Below, piece by piece: positions 7,440 through 16,477 of a stretch of DNA of 64,000 nucleotides; position 1 is the stretch's first letter, and each line of letters opens with the position of its first letter. Source of the DNA: Aeromonas veronii (lineage in GTDB: Bacteria > Pseudomonadota > Gammaproteobacteria > Enterobacterales > Aeromonadaceae); NCBI GenBank assembly GCA_041319085.1, contig CP101033.1, positions 521,001 through 585,000 of the forward strand, in the 5' to 3' direction. A program made the position numbers and the translations under genes. The notes beneath the pieces are model-generated. The model worked only from the letters and a program-made list of their open reading frames with translations, ran no database searches and was not told where the DNA came from.

Positions 7440-7909
7440 CAGATCAGCTCCACTGTCGTGTGGCTGACGCCGAGGATGTCGCGGATCGCGAAACGGGCAT
7501 CGCGGTAGAGATCATCGGCCGTCAAATCTTTGGCGCTGGCATCTTTGACCGCCTCGGCGGTGGCCGCGCTGTCGAGATAGCGCTCGTACAGGCTGGCGCG
7601 GGCGTAGCTGTAGACGGCGCGCCGATACCAGAGCGCCAGAATGGACTCTTCGTCAATCAGGGTGGCTGGCACGGCATCGAGGCTGAGATAGCCGGCGGCC
7701 TGTTTGCTGGCGGCCCAGACGGCCAGATCGGCCTGTACCTGGCTGATGGCGTTGATCACGGCATGGCGCAGGCGCTCGGTGGTGACGGTGCCATCGGTGC
7801 GCATGGTGGCGCGCATGTCAGGCAGCGAGATGGGCGGCCAGAATAGCCCGGCTGTGATGACGCCCTCGTCCTGTTCTGGCGTGGGGGTGGGGATAAAACC
7901 GCTGGTCAT
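7439..7909 (-). CDS. L: Head completion protein gpL
   Basis: 156 residues, P2 gpL-like (phage head completion protein). The family segment PDMRATMRTDGTVTTERLRHA lies near the N-terminus. Located between M and X as in P2. It closes the filled head before tail joining. Confidence 0.93.
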   Translation of the reverse strand: MTSGFIPTPTPEQDEGVITAGLFWPPISLPDMRATMRTDGTVTTERLRHAVINAISQVQADLAVWAASKQAAGYLSLDAVPATLIDEESILALWYRRAVYSYARASLYERYLDSAATAEAVKDASAKDLTADDLYRDARFAIRDILGVSHTTVELI

Positions 7910-8000
7910 GCTCCCTCCTGTGGTGGGCGGTGATCGGGCCGTCAGCGCTGGCGTTTTGCCTGCATCAGGCCCGAGCCGCCCGGCTGCGGGGTACGCTCGG

Positions 8001-8798
8001 TTAGCTGGCCTCGCCGGTGGCGGGGGCTGGCTGTTCGGTGGTTTGCTCTTGCTCTTGCTCTTGCTCTGGTTTGGGGCTGGCCTCGGCGATAGCCGGTGCC
8101 GTAACAGAGGCTGCGCTCACGTCGCTGGCGACTGGCAGTTCTGCGGCTTTCTGCTTTTTAATTTCCCGCTCCAGCACCTCCAGATCTTTTTTCAGGCCCA
8201 CTTTGTCGTGGAGCTCGATGGCGCGGCGGTAGTGCTCGGCCGCTTCATCCTTGAGCCCCTCGGCATAGCAGGCGCGGCCCACCGCCTTGTGCAGCTTGGC
8301 GCGCACCTGGTCGAACATGTCCGAGTCTTTCAGCAGATTGAGGTAAGCAGAGAGCAGGCCGAGACTGGGGCCATCGCCCACGTCTTGCAGTTTGATGGCG
8401 TTCTCGGCCACCTCTTCGGCGATCAGGGTGGCGGCGCTGCGCTCGTACTGGTCCGGGGTGTTCAGACCGTGGCGGATCACGTAGTCGGCCATATTAAACG
8501 CGTCCGCCAGATCGCCGGTGTCGAGCGTCCAGAGCATGACAGTGACCAGCACGTCATCTTGACCCCCGGCATCGCCCTGCAGCACGCCCTGTATCCAGGG
8601 GGTGAAGTCGTCCAGCATGGCGCGCTTGGCATCGATTTTCCGCTCGATGCTCTGGATCCCCTTGAGCGTGCGGCTGTGCTCCAGCAGCTGGATGAGCTGC
8701 ATTTCGTAGGCGTTGGCGTGCTGACGGTCGAGTTGAGGTGAGGCCGCCCCGGCGAGGGCGGCCTTGATCATTTGCGTATGGCGGCGGGCTGGTGTCAT
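8001..8798 (-). CDS. M: Terminase small (endonuclease) subunit gpM
   Basis: 265 residues, P2 gpM-like with the N-terminal TPARRHTQMIKAALA start and the VMLWTLDTGDLADAFNMADYVIRHGL core. The C-terminal 40 residues are low complexity with EQEQEQEQ encoded by a hexamer repeat near 8045-8066. It acts with gpP in cos cleavage and packaging. Ten bases separate it from N. Confidence 0.93.
   Translation of the reverse strand: MTPARRHTQMIKAALAGAASPQLDRQHANAYEMQLIQLLEHSRTLKGIQSIERKIDAKRAMLDDFTPWIQGVLQGDAGGQDDVLVTVMLWTLDTGDLADAFNMADYVIRHGLNTPDQYERSAATLIAEEVAENAIKLQDVGDGPSLGLLSAYLNLLKDSDMFDQVRAKLHKAVGRACYAEGLKDEAAEHYRRAIELHDKVGLKKDLEVLEREIKKQKAAELPVASDVSAASVTAPAIAEASPKPEQEQEQEQTTEQPAPATGEAS
8045..8066. 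repeat. Hexanucleotide repeat in gpM
   Basis: Three to four tandem GCTCTT units (plus-strand reading) encode the alternating Glu-Gln tract of gpM. Unit-length slippage would change length without changing frame. The same repeat occurs in copy B near 63866-63887. Confidence 0.8.
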
Positions 8799-8807
8799 CT
8801 CGCCCCC

Positions 8808-9830
8808 TTACGCCTTGGCTTCAAACGTGATGTTTTCGGCGATGGCGATGCAGTCGTAATCCTCGACCACATAGGCGTCGTTGCTGGACTCCCAGTTCAC
8901 GATGCGGTTTTTCTTCGGCACCTCTTCGACCATGCGGCGGCGGCCTTCCAGCTGGTAGTAGATCGACAGGTTGGAGAGTTTGGTCACGATGAGGGTGCCG
9001 TCCGGCACGAACGGGACGCGGATGGCCTTGAGGCCGCCGATCTGCTTCTGGCTGACCAGCACCTGACCGGCGAGCGCGTTCTGATTGTCTGCGGCATCGC
9101 TGATGATGGGGAAGTATTTGTCGGAGAGCAGCTTGCGGCCAACCAGCACCACCAGATCGGTGTCGTCGGCGTACCAGGGCGCGATCTTCTCGCTGACCAG
9201 GTCGTAAACCAGCGCGTCGAGGTTTTTATAGTCCCCTTTGGTGGCGTTGACGTGGATCTTGCCGCTGGCGGCGGTGACTTCGCTGATCACTTGGGCCGGG
9301 GCGTCGGTCTTGGTGAGCTTAACCCAACCGATGTTGACATCCTGCAGCAGCGGGTTGGTGGTGCGGTTGGTGGTGGCGGCGGCGCTGACGCCGTTGAAGC
9401 CGATCATGATGCGGTCGAGGCCCTGACGGGTCAGGATGGCATCACGTACCCGGATCTGGAAGTCGGGGAATTTGGCCCAGGCGTCCAGCGTGCCGTAGGT
9501 GATGTAGGTGTCAAAATTTGTCTGGTGACACTCGTATTTGTGATTTTGCAGCGCGGTCGGGTTGGACGGGTCGCGCTCTTTGTCTGCGCTGGTGTCGGTG
9601 CGCCCGGCGATGGTGCCGCTGATGCCGATGCCGACTTTTTCGCCCTTGAGCTCATCGACCGGGATCAGGTTGATCATGCCGAGGAACGCGACAGAGTCTT
9701 GCATCTTGGTTTCCAGCGTTTGCTGGACGGATGGCTCGACGGTGAACATCTGCACGGCCGAGGCCACGGCGGAGAGTTGGGCCACCTGGGCGGTGTAGGC
9801 ATTGAATTTTTCGCGGGTTTGAGTACGCAT
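8808..9830 (-). CDS. N: Major capsid protein gpN
   Basis: 340 residues, P2 gpN-like capsid protein. It starts MRTQTREKFNAYTAQVAQL and contains KYFPIISDAADNQNALAGQ and a C-terminal ENITFEA stretch, all typical. Expected to be processed by the gpO protease and to assemble as an HK97-fold capsid. Lies directly downstream of O. Confidence 0.96.
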   Translation of the reverse strand: MRTQTREKFNAYTAQVAQLSAVASAVQMFTVEPSVQQTLETKMQDSVAFLGMINLIPVDELKGEKVGIGISGTIAGRTDTSADKERDPSNPTALQNHKYECHQTNFDTYITYGTLDAWAKFPDFQIRVRDAILTRQGLDRIMIGFNGVSAAATTNRTTNPLLQDVNIGWVKLTKTDAPAQVISEVTAASGKIHVNATKGDYKNLDALVYDLVSEKIAPWYADDTDLVVLVGRKLLSDKYFPIISDAADNQNALAGQVLVSQKQIGGLKAIRVPFVPDGTLIVTKLSNLSIYYQLEGRRRMVEEVPKKNRIVNWESSNDAYVVEDYDCIAIAENITFEAKA

Positions 9831-9839
9831 TTTGAGTCC

Positions 9840-10667
9840 TTAGCAGTCGGTCAGGGCGGTGACGGCACCGCCGGCGGCGGGCGGGAGCTGTTCGTGGGTC
9901 AGGTTTTCAGTGGATTCGAGCTCGGCGCGCAGGTCGCTGAGTTTTTGCGCCTGCTGGGCCAGCGCGGCTTTTTGCTCATCGAGCAGGCCTTCGAGCTTGG
10001 CAACGCTGGCGGCGAACTGCTCGCCCTGGCTGGCGACTTCACCGGCGATGTGTTCAACGGCTTGGTGTACTTCGGTGAAGCTGGCGCCGGTGGCGGCTTT
10101 GTCTTTTTTGAACATGGCTTTGACGCGCTCGAGCAGGCCTGGCTGGTCTGCTTCGGTCAGTTCGATCTCGGTTTCGATGGCCGAGCTGAACAGGTTTTCC
10201 GGGCGCTGCTTGCGGCTGGCCAGCGGGTTGGCGTCACCTTGACCGGCGGCGAACTTGAGCATTTCGGTGCCAAGACTGGCTGGGCTATCGGTGACGGCGA
10301 GGCCGACCAGGTACGCCTGACCGCTGCCGGCGAAGTCCAGATCCAGCTCGATGGAGGTGTAGACCTTTTGCCCGGCCTTATTGAGGGCGAGCAGGTCAGC
10401 GTTGGGGGCGATATCGGCCAGCAACACCACCTTCTCTTGCCCATCCATGGTGATGGTTTCGGTGGAGAGGGCCAGCACGTCGCCGTAGGCGCGGAACGGG
10501 CCATCGGGGACGATGCCGCGATAGTGTTCGAGATTGACGCGGGCGCCATATTTCTCGGGGTTGTAGTTGGCGGCGGCCTGCAGCAGCCAGTCCGCGCTGA
10601 TGTTGCGCCCGTCCGTGGTTTGCCCGGACATGGCGACTCGTTTCATTTTTGCCTTCGCTGCCATCAT
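9840..10667 (-). CDS. O: Capsid scaffold/protease gpO
   Basis: 275 residues, P2 gpO-like: a serine-protease N-terminal domain (NLEHYRGIVPDGPF and TDSPASLGTEML segments) and a coiled-coil scaffolding C-terminal region rich in Gln/Ala (about 190-255). Two in-frame ATGs (10667, 10664) follow a purine-rich ribosome-binding site. First gene of the leftward O-S unit, divergent from P. Confidence 0.94.
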   Translation of the reverse strand: MMAAKAKMKRVAMSGQTTDGRNISADWLLQAAANYNPEKYGARVNLEHYRGIVPDGPFRAYGDVLALSTETITMDGQEKVVLLADIAPNADLLALNKAGQKVYTSIELDLDFAGSGQAYLVGLAVTDSPASLGTEMLKFAAGQGDANPLASRKQRPENLFSSAIETEIELTEADQPGLLERVKAMFKKDKAATGASFTEVHQAVEHIAGEVASQGEQFAASVAKLEGLLDEQKAALAQQAQKLSDLRAELESTENLTHEQLPPAAGGAVTALTDC

Positions 10668-10740
10668 GAGCCCTCTGGGTGTTGGCGGTTTTTTCGGCCT
10701 CCATGGTCTGGTTTGTTGGTTAGATCCTTCAACTTGTCTG

Positions 10741-10765
10741 TGTTGTCGGTGTGTTGCTCACAACA
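10741..10765. promoter_or_regulatory. Putative late-activator site between divergent O and P
   Basis: TGTTGT-N13-ACAACA, identical in arms and spacing to the sites at 2939-2963 and 54722-54746. It lies about 75 bp from the O start and 45 bp from the P start, where P2 has its divergent PO and PP late promoters. It could serve both directions because it is symmetric. Confidence 0.8.
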
Positions 10766-10809
10766 AGCGGGGCGCGCGGGGGATTGCGCGGGTGCCGCAA
10801 AATGCGGGC

Positions 10810-12570
10810 ATGACGACACCATTACTGTTTCCCCACCTCGATCCCCGCCGACAGGCCATGCACCTGTATTTTCAGGGGTACAAAATCCGCGCAATTGCGG
10901 AGCTTATCGACACCCCAGAAGGCACGGTTGGCGCGTGGAAGGCGCGCGACGGCTGGGACGATATCAAGCCGATCGACCGGGTCGATATGGCGCTCGAGTC
11001 GCGGCTGTGCCAGCTGCTTGGCAAGGAGCTCAAGTCAGGCGCGGATTACAAGGAGATCGATCTGTTGTTTCGGCAGCAGGAGCGCATGGCGCGGATCGGT
11101 CGCTATACCGCTGGCGGCAATGAGACCGACCTCAACCCGAGGGTGGCGAACCGCAACTCCGGCCCCAAAAAATCTGCGGTGCGCAATGCGTTTGATGATG
11201 AGCAGCAGGCCAAGCTGATCACGCTGCTCAATGAGTCGATGTTTGACTATCAGCGGGTGTGGTATGAGGCCGGGCTGCAGCATCGCACCCGGGATATCCT
11301 CAAGTCGCGCCAGATCGGGGCGACCTTCTTTTGCGCGCGAGGCGCTGGTCGATGCGCTGGTGACCGGGCGCAACCAGATCTTTCTGTCGGCCAGCAAGGC
11401 GCAGGCCCATGTGTTCAAGCAGTACATCACCGCGTTTGCGCTGGAGGTGGGGGTCGAGCTTAAAGGCGACCCGATGACGCTGAGCAACGGGGCGATCCTC
11501 TATTTCCTCGGTACGAACTCGCGCACCGCGCAGTCGTACCACGGCAATCTGTACCTCGATGAGTATTTTTGGATCCCGAAGTTTCAGGAGCTGCGCAAGG
11601 TCGCCAGCGGCATGGCGATGCATAAGAAGTGGCGGCTTACCTATTTTTCTACGCCGTCCAGCCTGTCGCACGATGCCTATCCGTTCTGGAGCGGGGCGCT
11701 GTTTAACCGCGGCCGCGCCAAAGTCGATCATATCAAGTTGGATGTGAGCCCCGAGGCGCTGCGAGCGGGGCGGCTGTGTGAGGATGGGCAGTGGCGGCAG
11801 GTGGTGACAGTCGAGGATGCCATCGAGGGCGGCTGCAATCTTTTTGACCTTAATCAGCTGCGGCTGGATTACTCGGCCGATGAGTATGCGCAGCTGCTGA
11901 TGTGCCAGTTTGCCGATGATACGTCGAGCGTGTTTCCGCTGGCGACGCTGCAGCGCTGTATGGTCGACAGCTGGGAGCAGTGGACGGATTACAAGCCGTT
12001 TGCCGATCGCCCGCTGGGTCAGCGCCCGGTGTGGATCGGGTATGACCCGGCCAAGGGCGGGGATGGCGACAGCGCCGGATGCGTGGTGCTGGCGCCCCCG
12101 GCGGTGGCGGGCGGCAAGTTTCGGGTGCTGGAGCGCCATCGCTGGAAGGGGATGGACTTTGCGGCGCAGGCCGAGGCGGTGCGCCAGATGACGCTGCGTT
12201 ACAACGTGACCTACATCGGGGTCGATTCGACCGGTATCGGTGAGGGGGTGCTGCAGCTGGTGCGGCAGTTTTACCCGGCGGTGACGGACATCCCCTATAA
12301 CCCGAGCATCAAGATCCGCATGGTGATGAAGGCACAGGATGTGATGGGCAAGGGGCGGCTGGAGTTTGACGCGGGCTGGACCGATCTGGCGCAGGCGTTT
12401 ATGTCCATCCGCCGCGGGGTGACAGCCGGGGGAAAATGCCGACTTTCGAGGCGGGGCGGTCGGTCGAGACCAGCCACGCCGATATCGCCTGGGCGCTGAT
12501 GCAGGCTCTGCTGCATGAGCCGCTGGAAGGCACGACGACAACTAATCAATCCATGATGGAGATCTGCTGA
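10810..12570 (+). CDS. P: Terminase large subunit gpP (two frame breaks)
   Basis: About 587 residues after correction, P2 gpP-like ATPase/terminase. It has an N-terminal HTH-type DNA-binding segment (FQGYKIRAIAELIDTPEGTVGAWK), a Walker-type KSRQIGAT motif, a LDEYFWI motif and a nuclease-type GYDPAKGGDGDSAG segment. The frame breaks in the T run near 11329-11332 and in the G run at 12429-12433; both are net small losses and homopolymer-associated. The stop overlaps the Q start (TGATG). Confidence 0.93.
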
Positions 12571-13613
12571 TGAGCCGCAAGCGCCGCTATCGTTCTAACC
12601 CTCCGGCCGCTGTGCCGGCTGCTGCGCCTGCGCCAATGCAGGCGTTTACCTTCGGGGATCCGCTGCCGGTGCTCAGCCAGCGCGAGGTGTTTGATTATCT
12701 GGAGGCGATGCACAACGGCAAATGGTATGAGCCGCCGCTGTCGCTCAGTGGGCTGGCGCGGGTGTATCGCGGGGCGGTGCATCATGCGGCGGCCATCCAG
12801 CTCAAGCGCAACATCCTGCGCTCTGGGTTTATCCCGCATCCCAAGCTGAGCCTGGCGGATTTCACCGGGCTGGCGCTGGATTATCTGGTGTTTGGCAATG
12901 GCTATCTGCGGCGGGTGAATAACCGGCTGGGTCAGGCGATGCGCTATGAGCGGATGCATGCCAAGTACACCCGGCGCGGGTATGACGACCTGAGCCGCTA
13001 TTGGTGGATCGCCGAGCCAGCGCGGGAGGTTGAGCTGGCGCGCGGCGAGGTGCTGCATGTGTATGAGGACGATATCAATCAGGGGGTGTATGGCATCCCG
13101 GATTATGTGGCGGTGCTCAATTCGGCGCTGCTCAATGAGTCGGCGACGTTGTTCCGGCGCAAATACTATGAGAACGGCAGCCATGCCGGGTTCATCCTCT
13201 ACATGACCGACTCGCTGCATAATGAGAGCGATATCAGCAATCTTCGGCAGGCGATGCGCGACAGCAAAGGGCCGGGCAACTTCCGAAATTTGTTTATGTA
13301 CGCGCCGAACGGGAAGAAGGATGGCTTGCAGCTGATCCCGGTCAGCGAAGTGGCCGCCAAGGATGACTTTTTCAACATCAAATCGGCGACCCGGGATGAC
13401 CAGCTTGCGGCGCATCGGGTGCCGCCCACGCTGCTGGGGGTGGTGCCGCAAAACGCGGGCGGGTTTGGTGATGCCATCAAGGCCGCCCAGGTGCTGGACG
13501 CCAACGAACTGGACAGCCTGCGGCGGTCGCTCGAATCGCTCAATCAGCTGGCCGGGGAGGAGATCATCCGGTTTGACCCGTACAAGCTGGCCCTGGAGGC
13601 GATGGCCAGCTGA
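12570..13613 (+). CDS. Q: Portal protein gpQ
   Basis: 347 residues, P2 gpQ-like portal (PBSX family) with FGDPLPVLSQREVFDYLE near the start and VPPTLLGVVPQNAGGFGDA near residue 290. It transcribes toward the cos region, as in P2. Overlaps the P stop by one base. Confidence 0.95.
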   Translation: MSRKRRYRSNPPAAVPAAAPAPMQAFTFGDPLPVLSQREVFDYLEAMHNGKWYEPPLSLSGLARVYRGAVHHAAAIQLKRNILRSGFIPHPKLSLADFTGLALDYLVFGNGYLRRVNNRLGQAMRYERMHAKYTRRGYDDLSRYWWIAEPAREVELARGEVLHVYEDDINQGVYGIPDYVAVLNSALLNESATLFRRKYYENGSHAGFILYMTDSLHNESDISNLRQAMRDSKGPGNFRNLFMYAPNGKKDGLQLIPVSEVAAKDDFFNIKSATRDDQLAAHRVPPTLLGVVPQNAGGFGDAIKAAQVLDANELDSLRRSLESLNQLAGEEIIRFDPYKLALEAMAS

Positions 13614-14001
13614 TCGCAATGAGATTGCCACGCCGCCGCCGATGACTTAACATCCGCTCAACACACCCGCCATGCCTCTCAACGATGCACACTCTGGCGG
13701 GTTTTTTCGCCCCTCGCATAAGCGCCTGTGTGCGCGTCTCTGATGCCTCGCTTCACGCCCGAACCCCTCCACTAAATCCCGCCGAAACGCTGGGAGGCGT
13801 CCTGCTGCGCCCACAGGATCGCACGGACGTCAGCACCAACGGCGCGCCGTCGAACCCCGCCCCGCCTGCGCGCTTTTTGTAGCGCTTTTGTTGCAGGTGC
13901 AGGGCTCCCGCCGCCTTGGGTCGCTGCGCGCCAGCACTGGCCGCGCCCGTTGTTACAGATCCTTTGCGCGATCCTACAAAATCAAACAGATCCTTGCGGT
14001 T
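13614..14001. other. Non-coding interval containing probable cos region
   Basis: 388 bases without a supportable gene between the converging Q and exonuclease genes. In P2 the cohesive-end site lies just beyond Q. On the minus strand 13871-13860 reads GCGCAGGCGGGG, resembling the P2 cos core GGCGAGGCGGGG. The interval also holds several short GC-rich repeats of the kind found around cos. Confidence 0.45.
13665..13707 (+). terminator. Terminator after Q
   Basis: The arms ACCCGCCA (13665-13672) and TGGCGGGT (13695-13702) are followed by a 6-T run. It ends the P-Q unit before the cos region. Confidence 0.7.
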
Positions 14002-14610
14002 TCACCCTGTTCGACCTTCCCCAGCCGCAACCATTCCGCATCCATTGATCGCAGCCTGCATCCGCTGATAGATGGCGCTGACGTAGCGGGCTTGGTGCTT
14101 GGCATCGTCCAGCGCGCGATGGGCCACGCCCTCGAATGGCATGTCTCTTTTCGGGTCAAATCCCAGCAGGGTGCGCCCGAGATCAACGATGGTGCGCACG
14201 TCACGGTCGTTCCAATACCCCCAGCCGCAGGGGGCTTTCGCGGCATTGCAGGCGTGACGCAGGATCACGTTGTCAAAGCTGGCCCCGTTGCCCCAAACCT
14301 GCAACCCCGGCTTGCTTCCTTGATCTCCGCCATGCATCCATTCGAACAGATCCAGCAGCGACTCTCTCAACGAGCTGTGCTTCGTAGATGGCATGATGGC
14401 CGCGCGGGCTTCATCACTCTGCCCCAGCCACCACAGCACGGTGTCTGGCTCCATCACGCCATATTTGGCGCTGTCGGTCAGAGCGATATGCGCCTCGAAC
14501 TCGGCGCCCAGTTCACCGGTCAGCGGGTCAAAGAACACGGCCCCGATGGTGACGATGGCCGCGTCTGGCCCGCTGCCCATGGTTTCCAGATCCAGCATTA
14601 CGTTATTCAT
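14002..14610 (-). CDS. DEDD-type 3'-5' exonuclease (Rv2179c-like)
   Basis: 202 residues of the RNase T/exonuclease superfamily. Motif I is MLDLETMGSGPDA (D and E metal ligands), motif II lies around WGNGASFDNVILRHAC and motif III is VAHRALDDAKHQA with the catalytic His and Asp. Found in early regions of many P2-like prophages; its substrate in phage biology is not established. Three bases downstream of the preceding gene. Confidence 0.88.
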   Translation of the reverse strand: MNNVMLDLETMGSGPDAAIVTIGAVFFDPLTGELGAEFEAHIALTDSAKYGVMEPDTVLWWLGQSDEARAAIMPSTKHSSLRESLLDLFEWMHGGDQGSKPGLQVWGNGASFDNVILRHACNAAKAPCGWGYWNDRDVRTIVDLGRTLLGFDPKRDMPFEGVAHRALDDAKHQARYVSAIYQRMQAAINGCGMVAAGEGRTG

Positions 14611-14612
14611 GG

Positions 14613-15110
14613 CTACTCTCCTGCTTCAATTTGACGGTGATCGGCCACAACCTGGTGCAGGGCGGGCTGATAGGTTTGGTTGAGTCGGTCGGCGGCGCCC
14701 GGGTTGGCGCGGTCGATTGGGCTGCCGGGGGCGATAAACAGCGTCCGTCCGGTAGCGGCACAGCGAATGGTGCCGTTCTGGTCGATGGCCACGGGGGTGA
14801 GCCCCGGCACGACATGGCGGCGGCCAACGGTGCGGCCATCGGCCGAGCGCAGCGGCACGGTTTGGCGGCTGGGGCTGGTCTGATACGGGTTCGGAGCTGG
14901 GGGCGCGATGTCCGGCAGGCCCAGCGATGCGGGGCGCGGATGGCGGCGGCGCAGGATGGCGCAGGCTACCGCCTGCTGTTTGCCCTGCAGCATCCCCACC
15001 CATTGGCTGATCTCGCTGGCGGGCCAGCGCTGCTGCAGGATGCAGGTCACCCGATTATCCAGGCGGCGGTACGCTTCGCGGCTGACCGCCTGCGGGTTGT
15101 TTATGCCCAT
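14613..15110 (-). CDS. Phage early-region protein, 165 aa
   Basis: Hypothetical. The start MGINNPQAVS at 15110 is chosen because it is 7 bases from a strong AGGAGG; an ATG 6 bases upstream is too close, and the frame is open to 15272. It overlaps the upstream gene stop (15101-15103). Basic and Arg-rich (AILRRRHPRP) with a proline-rich middle and no membrane segment. Function unknown; context is the early operon. Confidence 0.65.
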   Translation of the reverse strand: MGINNPQAVSREAYRRLDNRVTCILQQRWPASEISQWVGMLQGKQQAVACAILRRRHPRPASLGLPDIAPPAPNPYQTSPSRQTVPLRSADGRTVGRRHVVPGLTPVAIDQNGTIRCAATGRTLFIAPGSPIDRANPGAADRLNQTYQPALHQVVADHRQIEAGE

Positions 15111-15621
15111 GCCCATTCCTCCTCCTCTTGGTAGTCGTTCTGTTCTTGCAGCCACTCCGGGGTGTCCAGCTGCTCCAGTTCGGCCCACATGTGTGACTGA
15201 TAGGGCTCCGGCAGCATCTCGATCCAGCTGTGCGTACCGGCGTGGCCCTGTGCCCGGTAAACCTTGCCGCACAGCTCGACCAGCATTGGCCAGTCTTCGT
15301 CCCCCTGCGGCAGGGCGTATTCGTCCGGCTGGCCCTGTTCGGCTGGCCGCTGGCCCGCTGGCTGCCAGTCCGGCTCGCTCGGCACAGCGCGTGCCGCCTG
15401 CAACTGGCCGTTTTCCAGCCAGAGGGTGAAACCGTCCACGCTGACGTTCGAGCCAGAGCGTAATCGGTCGATAGAGAGGGGGATAAACCCCATTGCTCTA
15501 CCATTAACTGATCCGCGTAGGCCTCTGGATCCGGCCGCGTACAGTTATTGTCAGAGCTCCAAGGAGCATATAGAGGTGATCGAGAGTATGCTGCCTGCCT
15601 CTTGTGTGTAAATCGCGCAAC
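15101..15621 (-). pseudogene. Truncated early gene, probable 3' remnant of replication gene A
   Basis: An ATG-started frame of 130 residues (15101-15493, MGFIPLSIDRLRSGSN...) ends in an acidic tail. Adding one base to the G run at 15478-15482 joins it to an upstream frame reading RPDPEAYADQLMVEQWGLSPLSIDRL, open back to a stop at 15622-15624 with no start codon. It therefore looks like the C-terminal part of a longer protein. Its place between cos and the missing lysogeny region is that of P2 gene A, but I do not see the endonuclease motifs. The host junction lies somewhere in 15500-15690. Confidence 0.45.
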
Positions 15622-15693
15622 TCACAACACTGTTTTGCATCTTTTGGGGGCCGCTTTTGGGGAAATCCAGCGCGCCCCGCTGGCGGAGGATTG

Positions 15694-16368
15694 ATGGAAA
15701 AGAAACGGGTACTGCTCTCCTGGAGTAGCGGCAAGGATTGTGCTTGGGCATTGCATCAGTTGCGGCAAGATCCAACCATCGAGGTGGTGGGGCTGTTTAC
15801 CACCCTTAATCAGGAGTTCGAGCGGGTAGCGATGCACGGGGTACGCAAGCAGCTTTTGACTGAACAGGCTGACTGTGTTGGTTTGCCCCTCATCACCATC
15901 GATCTGCCCTGGCCCTGCAGCAACGAGGATTACGCCCGCATCATGACCGGCTTTATCGCCGATGTGGTCGCGCAGGGGATCCGCCATATGGCCTTTGGCG
16001 ATCTCTTTCTTGAGGATGTGCGCGCCTACCGTGAACAGCAGCTGGCAGGCACCGGCATCGAACCGCTGTTCCCACTGTGGGGCAGCAATACCCGTGAACT
16101 GGCGCCACAGATGGTGGCAGCAGGGCTGAAAGCGCGGATCAGCACCCTCGACCCGAACAAGCTGGATGCCAGCCTGGGTGGTCACGATTTTGACCAGGCG
16201 CTGCTGGCGGCGCTGCCGGAGGTCGTCGATCCGTGCGGTGAGAACGGCGAGTTTCACACCCTGGCCTATGATGGCCCCATGTTCTCCCGTCCGCTCGGCA
16301 TTCGGGTCGGCGAGACAGTAGTGCGTGACGGCTTTGTCTTTACCGATCTGCTGCCGCTCGGTGATTAA
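15694..16368 (+). CDS. Dph6-type adenine nucleotide alpha hydrolase
   Basis: 225 residues of the ATP-PPase family containing eukaryotic/archaeal diphthamide synthetase. The PP-loop WSSGKDCAWALH is at residues 9-20, with the GDLFLEDVRAYRE motif near 105 and the GENGEFHT motif near 200, all family signatures. Bacteria lack diphthamide, so the substrate is unknown. The ATG at 15694 follows GGAGGA. First host gene after prophage copy A; its natural upstream region may have been replaced. Confidence 0.88.
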   Translation: MEKKRVLLSWSSGKDCAWALHQLRQDPTIEVVGLFTTLNQEFERVAMHGVRKQLLTEQADCVGLPLITIDLPWPCSNEDYARIMTGFIADVVAQGIRHMAFGDLFLEDVRAYREQQLAGTGIEPLFPLWGSNTRELAPQMVAAGLKARISTLDPNKLDASLGGHDFDQALLAALPEVVDPCGENGEFHTLAYDGPMFSRPLGIRVGETVVRDGFVFTDLLPLGD

Positions 16369-16477
16369 TTTTTTACGGGCAAAGCGCTCTTTTTTGCAAG
16401 TCCACTCACAGTTTACACTGGGCGATACAGTCACTCTGACCGCCCTCTTTTTTGATTGAAAATGACGGAACTTCCTG

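Larger units (their letters stand above)
1..8178. repeat. Long direct repeat, copy A (prophage)
   Basis: This stretch recurs at 55823-64000 in the same orientation. The offset is 55,822 up to about position 3,610 and 55,821 after it, because a 6-T run here is 5 T in the other copy. No other difference was noticed, and every encoded protein matches except the one at the T run. Both ends of the repeat are set by the window edges, so the true repeat is longer. Confidence 0.95.

Noticed and set aside
8772..11123. A 783-codon open frame on the plus strand
   Set aside because: It runs antisense to gpN and gpO and enters gpP in the wrong frame. Glycine/aspartate/histidine-rich shadow of high-GC codons.
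11300..13631. Long minus-strand frames (413 and 361 codons) opposite gpP and gpQ
   Set aside because: Both lie antisense to clearly recognised terminase and portal genes and have arginine/histidine-rich shadow composition.
15610..15632. A further late-activator dyad near the prophage edge (ACAACA at 15624)
   Set aside because: The matching TGTTGT arm is absent at the required 13-bp spacing.
15604..15693. N-terminal extension of the Dph6-like protein to 15604
   Set aside because: The extra 30 residues are not family-like, and the ATG at 15694 has a strong GGAGGA in front of it.
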